A stretch of 64,000 bases of DNA. Origin: Sarcocystis neurona. Lineage: Eukaryota; Apicomplexa; Conoidasida; Eucoccidiorida; Sarcocystidae. The stretch spans positions 485,238 through 549,237 of the forward strand of contig KL647329.1 in assembly GCA_000727475.1 (NCBI GenBank), in the 5' to 3' direction. Position 1 is the stretch's first letter. The number at the start of each line of letters is the position of its first letter. The notes under the pieces are model-generated. The model was not told the origin of the DNA, did not search any database, and saw only the letters and a program-made list of their open reading frames with translations. The position numbers and the translations under genes are program-made. This document shows, piece after piece, positions 1 through 12,015 of this stretch.

Positions 1-960
1 TATATATATATATATACATACGTATAATAGCTGTGCTTACACATATACATATATATATATATATGTAAGAATACGTCTATGCAGAATAATACGACTGCAT
101 ACAAATATATTCAAATATATGCATATGGATGTGTGTGATATATATAAACACATAGAAACATATATGTGTGTGTATAAACATGCACCCCTGTATGCCTGGA
201 CGGGACGTACATATGTACCTGTAGAGTCTGGGGTGGGTCTATGCCAGCGTATTATACTTCCATGCGTATGGACATGTGCAGTACGTCTACGTATTTCTGT
301 ACACATATACATACATGTGCAGTATCTATGTATGTATACATATGTGTATATATCTATCTATCCGTCTATCTACCTGTCTACGTACATATGTATATATATG
401 TATACACATGCGTGGGCGTGTTAGATAGGTTTATTACGTGTATATATATGTCTCACGGGTAGGTAACTTCGTAGAGTGGGTAGCTCTTTGTGTTACATTT
501 GTCCATGTGAGAGGAGGTGTGTACGTACGTATTTATGTACGTATGTATGTGTTACAAATGTACGTATGTATGTCTGTATATGCATGTTTGTATGTATATA
601 TGTATGTGTATATATGCATATGTATGTATATGTATGTATATGTATGTATATGCCTGTATATGTATGTATGTGTATGTGTGTATATGTATGGATGTATATG
701 TATGGATGTGTATATATGCATGTACTCATGTATGTATGTATGTATGTATGTGTTATGTATGTGTTATGTATGTATGTGAATACGTTTATGTTATGTATGT
801 GTGTACGTATGTATGTGCTATACATGTACGTATGTATGTATGTGTGTGTATGTATGTATGTGTTACGTATGTATGTATCTATACCTCTACGTATGTATCA
901 TTGTATATATATATATATGTATGTGTATGTGTTTGTATATGTGTATGCATATCTGTGTGG
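1..960. repeat. AT-rich microsatellite block (TA, TATG/TGTA units)
   Basis: The start is (TA)n, and roughly 520-930 is a degenerate TATG/GTAT array with TGTATATATG variants. Open frames here translate as Tyr/Met/Val/Cys or His/Ile/Thr runs in every frame, as expected of a repeat and not of a protein. It ends just before the first Lon exon in the window, so it is probably part of a Lon intron. Confidence 0.9.
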
Positions 961-994
961 GTGGGTGGGTGTGTGTGTGACTCTGCGCATGCAG

Positions 995-3900
995 CGCCTT
1001 TGCTGGATCGAATGGAGATTATACGAATAGCGGGTTATGTCTTCGAAGAGAAGTTGTGCATCGCTGAGAAGTACCTTCTTCCGCAGACGCAGCAAGCGAC
1101 AGGTAATCGAAAAAGAATAGAGAAGAGGGAGGAGAAGACGAAGGAGTGCTTCTTTCATTTCTGTTGCTGCTGTTGTCGCTGCGTCTTGCAACGGCTGCAC
1201 CTGCGGCGGCACACGCGACGACTAGCGTGCCAGACCGCCGTCGCAGTTGCTGGTGCTGGGAAGGCGGGCGCTTTCGCTGCTGCTGCGGAGGCTGGCGCTT
1301 TTGCTGCTCCTGCGAATTCTCATATTTCTCTCCTCGTGCTGCGAAGGCTCACCTTGCTGCAGATGCTGCCGCTGCTGCTGCTGCAAATGCTACTGCGAAG
1401 GAGCCTGGCGCCTCTGCTGCTGCTTTTGCTATGCCGCTGTGAATGCCACTGCTGCTACGGCTGCTGCTGCTGACGTTGTGGCTGCGTAGCTTCTACTGCT
1501 CGTCCTGCAAGAACGACAGCACCCCATGCGGCTGCCGGCTTCACACAGAGAGACAGATGACTGAACGACATCTTTATGTATATTTATGTGTATATATATG
1601 TATGTATGTATATATAAATATATACATGTTCATAAGGAGATATACAAAAAAAAGTATGTATATATATAAGTATTCATACAAACAGATAAAATCAAAACAT
1701 ACATATATATATATATATATGCAGCTGTGTATGAGTGTAGCTGCCTGAAACGTGCATGTGTCTGTGTGTGTCCCTATGGAGCTGCGTGCTGCTGCTCTGG
1801 GACCGCGGGCGCCAGCGCGTGTCCGTACACCGGTCCCTCCAGAGATACACAGAGAGACAGAGACGGAGGCAGAGAGACAGAGACACGCGTCTGTGTATAG
1901 ATCTGTCTTACGTAGATGTGAAAACATTGTCGATTTGTTTGGTTACGGCCCGACCGGGTGAAGGAAATTTTATCGGGTGCTTTGCATGGCACTCAAGTAC
2001 GTGTGTGGGTGTGTGTCTCTGTGTCTTGTCTGTCTCCCCGTCTCCCTGTCTCTGCTTCTGCTGTCTCAGGACTTCGGGACGGCCAGATAGCCGTTGAGAA
2101 GCAAGTGCTTAAGAAGCTTGTCTCGGAGTACGCAAGAGAAGCGGGTGTCAGGAGTCTTCTCAAGCTCGTCGAGAAGATTTACCGGAAGGCTGCTCTTTCG
2201 TTAGTCAGGTAACAAATGGCGTTTCCTTCTTTTGCTGCTTCTTGTTTTGTGCGGCCTGATTTTCTTCGGCCGCTCTGCTGCGGCGGGTTTCGCGGCTGCT
2301 GCGTTCTCTTTCCACAGCTGCTGCTGCTTCTTCTTTTTCTTCTTTGCTTCCCTCCTGTCTCTGCTGTAGCTGCTGCGCGCAAGGCCTAGCTGCCGCTGCT
2401 GCGCGCAAGGCCTAGCTGCCGCTGCTGCTGCTGCTCGTCTTCCTCCTGCTGCTGCCAACACGTCGGTGCCGTGCTGCTGCCGCTGGAGCGCGCGTCCTCC
2501 GGCTGCTGCTGCTCCTGCTCCTGCTGCGCACACTGCCGCTCCTGTTCGCGCGCAGTCTCACGCCACCGCTGTTGCTGCTGCTGCGTCTTCTTCTTCGTCA
2601 TAACGGTCCTGCTGTTATTGCGTCCGTGTGCTGCAGCTGTTTGCCCCGTCCCACCTCGTTGTCTTCCTTCTCGTCTTCCTTTTTCCCTGGTGGCGTGCTG
2701 GGCTGCATTCCCCTCGGTGACGCTGCTGCAGACAGCAGTGCTGTTGCTGCACTGCCGATGCTGCTGCTGCAGCTGCTGCTGGTGCTCGTGCGAATGCAGC
2801 TGCTGGGAAGTCTGCCGTGTCTTCTTTGCTGCTGGTGCTTCTCCTCCTCCGTCGCCTCCCGTCGTCTTCCCATCCGGTGACTGTCCTGCTCTACAGAGGC
2901 TCGCGACGTTGACGCGTTGTCCGATGTTGCTGTTGCTGCTGCTGCGGTTGTTTGGCTGCTGCGCGGCTGCTGCAGGAAGGAAATTAACGCCGTCAACATC
3001 ACCGTAGACAATCTAACGAAATTTGTCGGGCAGCCCGTTTTTACTTCCGCGCGTCTTTACGAGCAAACGCCTCCCGGTAGATCTTTCTTTTTCTTCCTGC
3101 TACTGTGCCGATTCGCTGTACTTCTGTCGGGCGCGCCGCTGCTGGGGCCGCTGCTCTGCCTGCTGGTTGCTGTGCGAACCCGGCCTCTGCGTTTCTTCAG
3201 GTTCTGCTTTGCCGCTGGTCGACTTTCCTTCCATAAGGATTCTGCTCGTTGTCCGCGCCTCAACCTCGCTGCCGCTGCTTCCTTTTAAGCTGTTGCTGCT
3301 GTTCCTTTCCACACTGCTACTGCTGCTTCTTTTCAAACTGCTGCTGTTGCTGCTGCTCCATTCCACACTGCTGCTGCTGCTTCTTTTCAAACCGCTGCTG
3401 CTGCTGCTGCTTTTCAAATCGCTGCTGCTGCTGCTTCTTTCCAGGCTGCTGCTGCTGCTGCTTTTCCAAGCTGCTGCTGCTGCTTCCTTTCACCTGCTGC
3501 TGCAGCTTCTTCTTTTCACCTGGTGCTGCTGCTTTTTCTTCTTCTGCCCCTCGTGTGTCGCTAGCACCTCTGCTGCCACTTTGTTGTTGCGCTGCCAGCG
3601 CCGAAAGTCCCTCTCCTCTGCTCATTCCTCCTTTTGAGCAGCCGCGTTTACTGCCGCCTGCTGCTGCTCTCGCCCCGCCTCCGTGGTTCCTCTGCTGCCG
3701 GGAGGTTGCTGCCGTTGTTGCTGCTATCTACGGCGCTGCTCTCTGCTGCTTCTTTTTCCCACACCCCCGGCGGCACGCTGCAGGTGGCCATCTTGGCAGG
3801 CGCGGCGTGCGGGCCTCTGCCTCCTCTTCTTCTTTCTTATTTGTGTCGCTGCTTCTACGCTGTAGGCTGCCCCACCTGGTCGTGCGTACGCCTCCTCTGC

Positions 3901-6900
3901 TCTTTCGCACCTTTCTTGCTGCTGCTGCTGCCGCTGTCTTCGTTCGCTCGGCGTACCTTGCTGACTCCTTCTCCGCAGGCCGGTCTACATAGCCGTCCCT
4001 AGATATTTGTACATAGAAATATCGATTCTACGTGAGGAAGAAAAAGGGAAACTCCCAACGTCCATGTATATGCATATATATGTATATATATGTATGTGTA
4101 CTCTCTCTCTGCATATATATACTTACATATATGTATATATATATGTATATGTCTATATACATGTTTGTGTGGTTTATATATATATATATATATTTACACG
4201 TATAAGTGATAATAATTATGTAACAAGATTAAAACAGTCTACGTAGAGACGTGTGTATATATATGTGTGCATATATGTATATATACACAGAAGGAGAGAG
4301 AGGTACGTAAGTCGACCATAGAATCATATCAAAGGATTTAAGAAGAGTACGTAGGTAAGTATATATATATGTGTATAGAGAGAGATACACACACACAGAG
4401 ATGGGTCAACATTTTCCCGTCTTTGGTGGTGGCTGTGTATTTCTGTGGATGCATTTATCTTGTAAATAAGTCTAGGTGAATTACATATATATATATATAT
4501 ATATTCGTCGAATTGCTGTTGCGGCTGCGACGGTGTAGGAGTCGTCATGGGACTGGCGTGGACGCAGCTCGGAGGGGCAACGTTGTACGTCGAGGCGATC
4601 GGCAGACGCCCGCAGGAGAAGCCACCAGCGGGCGCACCTGCACCAGCAGCAGGAGCAGCAGCAGCAGGTGCGGCGGGAGCAGGTACCGGAGGAGGAAACA
4701 GAGGAGCAGCAGGAGGAGGCAAACAGCAGCAGCTGCGACAGGGTGCCGGCGAGGGCACGCGGACGAGAAGAAGCGCCGGCAGCGGGGAGGAGGGGGCGGA
4801 GAAGAAGCAGCAGCAGCAGCAGCCCACGGGCGACAGGGAGCGCGAGGAAGGATCCAGCGCGTTGGCAGAAGATCAGCTGCCCGCTGCAGCTGACGCAGAC
4901 GAAGAAGAAGAGCAGGAAGAGAAGGAAGAAGAAGACAAAGAAAAGAGCAGAGATAGTCGGGCTTCGGCAAACAAACCAACACGAGAAAGCAAGTAGGACA
5001 GCATACCACAGAAGCCGCGGCAAGACACCTCCGGTGCAGAAGTCTTTGCTTCATCGTCCGTCTTCTTTCAACTACAGAAGCGGAAGAAAGGGTCAATTTC
5101 TGCTTAATCTACTCCGTAATTCTACAGACGTCCATATCCCTGTTTCTATCTATATCTATCTGTATTTCATTGTACCTATCTATGTCTCTCTGTGTATACC
5201 TGCATCTCTCTGTATACGTGTATATCTGTCCGCATCCATCTGTGTTTGTCTATATCTATCTGTGCCCCTCGTATTTTTATCTATGTCTATATATATCTGT
5301 ATCTGTCTATCTATTTTTGTCTTTCTCTCTATATATGTCTATATATATGTATATGTATCTACCTACGTATATCTTCCTAGCTATATCTATCAATATCTAG
5401 CAGTATCAGTCTATACCTGTCTGTCTGCATCTGCCTGTGTATGTCTCTATCTTCTCTCTGTATCTGTCTCCCTATATCTATCCACACCTATCTATCTATA
5501 TCTATCATCAATCTGCCTGTATCTTTGTATCTTCCCGTATCTATCTCCAAATCTATATCTATATCTATCTACATCTATCCATATATATCTACCTCTGTCT
5601 ATCCATCTGTATCTATCTGTGTTTATCTCTATCTGTCTACCTCTATTTGTCTATATCTATCTATGTCGTACTCTCTATATGTACCTACGTTTATCTATCT
5701 ATATTTTTCTGTATCTGTCTATCTGTACTTACCTGTATCTGTCTTCGCCATACTCTCTATATCTGTGTCTGTCTATCTATATTCGTCTGTGTCCGTCCAC
5801 CTGTACTCATCTATACCACTATCTAACTATATATACCTATTTATCTACGTCTATCTATGTCTGTGTTTATCTATATCTGTCTACCTGTATTTATCTGTAT
5901 CTATCTATGTCATACCTTCTATATCTACCTACGTGTATGAGGAACTCTCGTACATACCAGCCGTGGGTGTATAAACAGCGTAGGCACTTATTGACTTCGA
6001 AGTCGTCTGTGTGTGTGTGTGTGTGTCTGGCAACGTACTTTTTTTTTGTAGAAAGGGATACGTGGGTATGAAATTTCCTGAGGAAAGTCTTGATAGACAT
6101 CTGTGTATATCCAGAGCCATACCTACGTATTCCGTCTCTCTCTCTGTATATATATATATGCCTGCGTGCATATTTACATATCTGTACATGTACCCATGTA
6201 TATATGTGTATACGTGTATAGCAGTCCATGGATTTGTCTTTCTCTGTATCTGTATCTCTCTGTTGAAGTACATAATTATACCTGTGTATACTTCCATCTT
6301 CCTATATATTAACATGTAGCAGTCTGTCGGTCTCTGTGTCTGTCTCTCTCCATCTATATCTATACACATATATAAATATATCAATCGCACTTTCTCTCTG
6401 TCATTCTCTCTACGTATTCACACACCTACATATACATGTCCATATGTATGTGTCCGTACTCTTTGATCTTTCCATATGAATCTACATGTAGCACTTTATC
6501 AGTCTCACTGTCTCTCTATGTCTATGTGTCTGGGTATACCTATACTTTAATCTTTCTGTATATTTACGTCTGGCATTTGATAAGTCTCTGTCTCTTTGGT
6601 TCTAGCTCGCTGTATATCTCCTTTTTTGTGTATACGCGTATACGTAATTATACAACGCTGCATGCGTCTGCTGTCCTCTGTGTACATCGAGCCCCCCATA
6701 GTTGCTGCTGCTGGTGCTGTTGGTGCCGCTTCTGCCGGTGCTGCTGCTGCCGGTAGTGCTGCTGTTGCTGCAGCTGGTGGTGGTGCCGCTGTTGGCGCTG
6801 CTGCTGCTGTTGAGCGGTGCGCGAGAGTCAGCAGTGGCCGGTGCAACGACAGCCGTGCATCCCGCATCTGCCTGTGGTGGGACACTTTTTTTCCTTTCGT

Positions 6901-9900
6901 TTGCAGCAGCTGCTGGTTGAGTTGCTGCTGTGGCTGCTCCGCGGCCGCTGCTTCTGCTTCTGCTGCTTCTGCTCCTGCTGCTGCTGCCCTTTCTGCTGAT
7001 ACGTCTGCTGCAGCTTCTGCTTTTGCTTCTGCTGCCGATGCAGTTGCGGCTGCTGATGTGGGGTGTCGCCGTCTCTTTGCTGTGTGCTACTGGCTGCAGC
7101 AGCCGCGTCTCCTCCTCCTCATCCTCCGACGCAGGGCGTGCAGACAGCAGCAGCAACTGCGAGGGAAGGCTGAAAATTACGGGGCAGCTGGGCGCTGTGA
7201 TGAGCGAGTCATCAGAAATAGCGCTGACGTTCTGCCGAGCCTTCGTCAGACTTGTCAATCCCGACAATTCCTATCTTGACACAGCCCATATCCACCTTCA
7301 CGTTCCTGAAGGTATGCAGCAGCATCTTTTTCTTCTCTCACTCCTCTCTCTTTTCCCCTCTTCGTCTCACTATCTCTTTGTTGATGTATCTGCTCTCTAT
7401 ACTCTTCTTCTCCCTGTGTCCAGACTAATGTAACTGTCCAAGTCCGTAGTCCACTCACGTACGATGCCCGCCCGCTCCATATATATGTATATATATATAT
7501 GTATAGATAGATGTCCTTCTATTCACTCACGTATATGTATGTGTAGATGTGTAGTGTATGTAGGAAGCTGCCTAGTACCCTCTGTTTGTTCTGTTTTTCC
7601 TTCGCTGAAATTTCCGTGTTTGTAGATGGGACAGTCACTGTGGATCTGCGGCGGAATAGAAACGTCCGCAGGGAAGCCCCGCCACAGGGCTGCTCTGCCT
7701 GCTGCTGGGTGCGATGTGTGTTGCTGCGTACACGAGAAAACTTGCGCGATTGCTGCTGCGAGGAACTGGTGTGTGAAAGCAGGGGAGCCTGCATGCCTTT
7801 GCCTGCTACTGCCCGACCTGCTGTCGCAGTGACTTTCGTTGTCTTTGCTTCTCGCCCTCCTCCACCCCCCCGCCCTCCGTCACCCTCACTGGTGGCCAGG
7901 CCGATCTAGACACGGTGTGTATGTGCGTGTCTTCTCTGTGTGCCCTGCACGTATTCATACATACGTATATATACATGTATGGATTCTGGCATTTCCCAGA
8001 GCCTTCCTGTGCCTGTCTGTATACACGTTTATGGAAATAGAAGAAGAGAGAGCAATCGAGGTGGGGAGGTCGAGGGAGGGGGACCGAGGAAGAGAGAGAC
8101 GGAGACAGACGGAAGAAAGCAACGAAGAAAGAACGAGCAGCACTGCACGTGAAGTTGTCTTTCTCTGGGCACACTGTTCCGGTTGTGTGGCTTGGCCTGT
8201 CGACTTTTAAACGACAGTCTTCTTCTTCTTTGCTGAAGCCTGTTTTTGTTCTGCTGCAGCGACGGCGCCTGTGGGGCCAGACGCTCTTGCCCGCAGCGTT
8301 TTGCCGGTTTTCTGCTGTCGTATTTTCTTTGATGTCTGATGCGCATGTGGGAGTTCTTGCTGCTGCTGCTTCTTCTTCTCTGAGGTGCGCTGCCCTGCTC
8401 CTGTCCCGCGCTGCCGTGGTGCCGTGTTGCTGAGGGCGGGGGGCAGCTTTTGTACAGGTGCCTCCGCTGCCGTTCTAGCGGACAGTATCTGACGCCTGCT
8501 GCAGGTGCGCGTGGCCGCTATCGTCTTGCGTTTTTGCCACTGCCCCACCTGCTACCGCTGCTCGCGTGTTTGGTGCTGCTGCTGCCCCGCCGTACGCCGT
8601 CTGGTGCGGATCAGCAGGGGTTGCTGCTGCTGTCTTGTCCTCAGCGTCCCCTGGTGGGGGGCTCTCTGTGCCGCTACTACTTCCTGCTTCTGCTTCCCTT
8701 CGATGTGTGCCTGCCCTGCTCTGCGGCTGCCTGACGTGTGTGCACGCGTACTGGCTCTCCGGTTCTGCCGCTGCTTTGTTTGCTGCTGGCTCCATCACTG
8801 TTGCTGCTGCTGGTGCTGCTGTTGCTGATGCTGCTGCTGTTGCTGCTGCTGCTGCTGTTGCTGATGCTGCTGCTGTTGCTGATGCTGTTGCTGTTTTTGT
8901 TGCGGCTGCTGTTGTTGCTGATGCTGCGGTTGTTGCTGATGCTACTGGTGCGTCGTGTGGGGTCACGCGCAGGGGCGACTCCGAAAGACGGGCCGAGCGC
9001 GGGTATCACCATGGCCACTGCGCTGCTGTCTCTGGCGTTAAATATGCCAGTGCTACCAGATGTAGCGATGACCGGGGAACTAACTTTGACTGGCAAAGTG
9101 CTGCGTGTGGGTGGGGTTAAGGAGAAGGTGATCGCTGCTCGCAGGGAAAAAGTGGGGGTGAGCGGAAAAGCCAAAAGGGTGAAACAACGCACGAGAAGCA
9201 GGAGGAGGAGGAAAAGAAGACGAAGTAGAAGAAGAGAAGAAGAAAAAGAGTGTAGGAAAGCCGGAGAAAAACGACCGGAGGAGGAGTCGTGAATAAGAAG
9301 AGCGGGGGCGACAGAAAAGAAGAAGGAAACGAGAAGCGATCGGGGCAGAGAGGAGGAAACTGAAAAAGAAGAGTGAGAAAGGGGAAGTCGAAAGGGAAGG
9401 AGGAGGCGAAGGGACAGCAGCGACACGGGAGGGAAGGGCACTGCCCGTAGAGGAGCAGCAGCAGCAAAAGGGGAAGAAGCAGAGCAGTCGCAGTAGCAGA
9501 GGCCCAGGGCCGGAAGAACAGCTGCAACAGCAGCACCAAAACGAGAAGAAGAAGTTGCGGGGTAGGGCACAACAGGCAGAGCTGCGGAGGATCAGGAATG
9601 GGGACAACAGCAACAACAGTCACAGCAGCAGCAAAGATGCGTTTAAACAAGCAGCAGGAGGCGGCAGTGCAGCAGCAACTGGAGGAGCAACGCCGGAAGC
9701 AGCGGCAGTGAGGGACACGCAGCAGCAGGGAGGGAGACGGACAAGCGGCAGCAGCAGAGAGGGAGACAGACGAGCATCAGCAGCAGGGGGAGGGACAAGC
9801 GGCAGCAGCACGGGGAGGGAGAAGCAGCAGCAACATGGAGGGACAAGCAGCAGCAATGAGGGAAAATCAACCGCAGCAGAGATTTGTTGCTGCCAGGTTG

Positions 9901-12015
9901 TGGTGCATGTTTGGACTGCAGAAGCAAATATTTTGATGAGAGAAGAAGAAGGAGACTCGACCATGTGGTGGGAAAAAGTGACGTAGTAACGGCTCGTCTG
10001 TAGGGGTGCGAGAAATGTAGACAGAAAGCTCTCTAGTGGAAGAGAGACAAAATTCTTTCCTCTCCCACGTGCAACGCAGAACAGGCGCCTACGTAATACC
10101 AGCCGCGACACACGCCCAGAAAGGTCCACACGTATACACACAAGCAGAGTTCTGTGTGTACCAAGCAGACGAGCAGATACGTACAAATCTTCTGACTGTG
10201 AACACACGCATTCACATGCACGCCAGTTTCCCATCATGCATTTATATATATATATATATACGCGCGTATATACACGTCTAAATGGTGTATATGAAGAAGC
10301 ACACATCTATGTATCTTTACATATATATATACACACACTTGACACACTGGTATAGCGATGGACGTTCGAGGGGATACACGAACCAACGTATATGTGTATA
10401 TGCATGTATATTTCTTTCTAGGACTGGGTCTGTGTAAGTACGTCTGCGCACGCGGGTGTGGCGCGTCTGCACTTCAACGTGAAGAGATCGTCCTGCGTGT
10501 ATACATTTATAAAAGTTGGATATGTCTGTCCACATGTATTTACCGTACATGTCAGTATGTGTATATAGAGAGAGAAAGAGAAGGAGAAAGAGAAAGAGCA
10601 GCAGGGGTCTCTGACCAGCAGTGACATACGAATGGATTGTACCCCGCCAGCGCCGTTGCGCCGCAGCAGCATCGGGCTGCACTGCTGGTGGGCAGCGGTG
10701 CTGCTGTTGTGAAGCTACCCCACACGTGGACGGGCCTTAAAAGACGTGGCTGGGTGAGGCACGGGGCGAAGAGATTTGTCCCTCTCTCGTGTTACTCGTG
10801 GTGTGCAAACGCGGAAAGCAGTCGTGGAAAAGAAGTCTCGTTTGCATGCGCCGCTACTTTGCTGCGGTTGGTGTTTGCCCCTGCTGCAGACTCTGATCTT
10901 CCCACGAGGAAATGAGAAGGACTTCCACGAACTTGCTGACTACGTCAAGGTATGTTCTGCTTCTTCCTGTGTAGGCAGACCGCTAGGAGATCTGCGGGCG
11001 GATGTCCCTTTCAACTGCGACAGCCCCGCACGGTGTAATATATCCGCAGTGTGGCTTTCCCTGTCTCTCTCCCAGACAGAGATGCAGCACTTGTGTACAG
11101 CCATGTATATAGGAAGATTACTGCCATATAGTTACAATACTTGTGTGTCCATACTTGCATGTATCTAAGTCTCTGTCTATGTGCCTGTCCATCTCTCTCT
11201 ATATATACATATGGATATACACATGTGTACACGAAGGCGGGATGCATGTCACACACTGCCACATGGTGAGGATTGGCGCAGTGAAGTTTCTGCAGTTCGC
11301 TCTACCCGTCAGTCAAAACTTCTCAACGGTTCAGAGCTATCTTTGTCTGCAACCTCGTTCGTGACTTGCATGTGCTTGGCTTTTCCTATTTGAGGAAACC
11401 CGTGGTTCGATATCTGTTTTTCCTTTGTGCACTTGCAGTTTCGTTCTTCAAATACACACACACACACACACACGGAGCTGCAGTATACATAGATGTACAT
11501 GAATTTTACAGAGGTACATGTGCGTATGTGTGTGTGTGTGTATATATATAGAGAGAGAGAAAGAGAGGTATCTATATTGTTGTCTACTCATATATATATA
11601 TATATATACATGTACGTCTCTTCTTCTTTTGTGCTATTGAGTTTTGTTCTCCGAATACACACACATACACATACACACACATACACATACACTTGTGGAC
11701 AGACGTTTCAGTGCTCGTGTGTGGCGAGTAGGGCGTGCGGCAAGGATGTATGTGTGTCCGTTTGTCTGTCTCCGTCTCTCTTCGTATTATATACAAATAT
11801 GTGCGAATAAAAATTTGCATACATTGTAGTGACTGCGCTGCGCATGCGTTGCTGCTGCATGTGTGGTGCAGGAAGGACTCGTGGTGCACTTCGCCGATAC
11901 GTATGATGAAGTATTTCGTGCTGCATTCGGGCTTGCAGAGCCCCGTAGCTGCGGCTTTCTCTCTGCTGGTGCTTCGGCCAGCAAGCCCTCGGTGGAGGGG
12001 CGGCAGATGCTGTAA
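995..12015 (+). CDS. LON: Lon protease (ATP-dependent, probably mitochondrial), 3' part: end of AAA module and complete protease domain
   Basis: Eight exons join with matching phases: 995-1102, 2070-2208, 2976-3076, 4539-4682, 7135-7311, 8973-9157, 10890-10949 and 11872-12015 (stop TAA). They give about 351 residues. The order is the AAA-module end ([14 protein letters not shown]), the alpha-helical lid ([14 protein letters not shown]), then the Lon protease domain ([33 protein letters not shown]). The catalytic Ser is in KDGPSAG (codon 8996-8998) and the Lys in GGVKEK (9119-9121). Lon degrades damaged matrix proteins using ATP. The Walker A and B exons and any targeting peptide lie left of the window. 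Introns of 0.8-2.5 kb make up about 90% of the span and are full of triplet and TA repeats. Exon 4 could end at 4667 instead of 4682 (same phase). The exon 4/5 join carries an Ala/Gly-rich linker of roughly 35 residues. Identity is near certain; mitochondrial location is inferred. Confidence 0.95.
3285..3560. repeat. CTG triplet array in a Lon intron
   Basis: Interrupted (CTG)n blocks separated by short CTTTTC/TTTCCA spacers lie in the intron 3077-4538. Because the flanking Lon exons splice in phase without it, this array is intronic, although it reads as poly-Leu/Cys forward or poly-Gln/Ser in reverse. Confidence 0.85.
4065..4505. repeat. TA-rich microsatellites upstream of Lon exon 4 of this window
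   Basis: Several (TA)n and TATG stretches (around 4070-4200, 4255-4280 and 4480-4503) with a GAGA patch near 4377-4402, all inside the intron 3077-4538. They end about 35 bases before the exon 4 acceptor (gtgtag at 4533-4538). Confidence 0.8.
5130..5935. repeat. Degenerate CTAT/CTGT minisatellite, about 800 bp
   Basis: An almost unbroken series of CTAT, CTGT and TATCTGTC units on the + strand lies inside the Lon intron 4683-7134. It is open in several frames and translates as Tyr/Leu/Ser/Ile/Cys repeats, so long apparent ORFs here are artefacts of the unit length. A short (GT)n tract follows at about 6008-6028. Confidence 0.9.
8755..8960. repeat. CTG/TTG/ATG triplet array just upstream of the Lon active-site exon
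   Basis: GCTGCTGTTGCTGATGCTGCTG-type repeats fill the end of the intron 7312-8972, stopping about 15 bases before the acceptor of the exon carrying the catalytic serine. In the Lon frame the array could be read as Leu codons, so gene callers may wrongly extend this exon. Confidence 0.85.
9590..9900. repeat. CAG triplet array in a Lon intron
   Basis: CAGCAG and GGAGGGA-CAAGCGGCAGCAG units lie within the intron 9158-10889. A purine-rich stretch (about 9120-9560) precedes it. The orientation is CAG on the + strand, opposite to the CTG arrays in the earlier introns of the same gene. Confidence 0.8.

Noticed and set aside
4668..6071. A 467-codon + strand ORF running from Lon exon 4 into Ile/Tyr/Leu/Ser repeats
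   Set aside because: It starts in a different frame from Lon and most of its length is the CTAT/CTGT minisatellite. Lon exons 4 and 5 splice in phase around it.
8475..9650. Long - strand ORFs opposite the Lon active-site exon
   Set aside because: They are antisense shadows of the Lon exon 8973-9157 and its flanking triplet introns.
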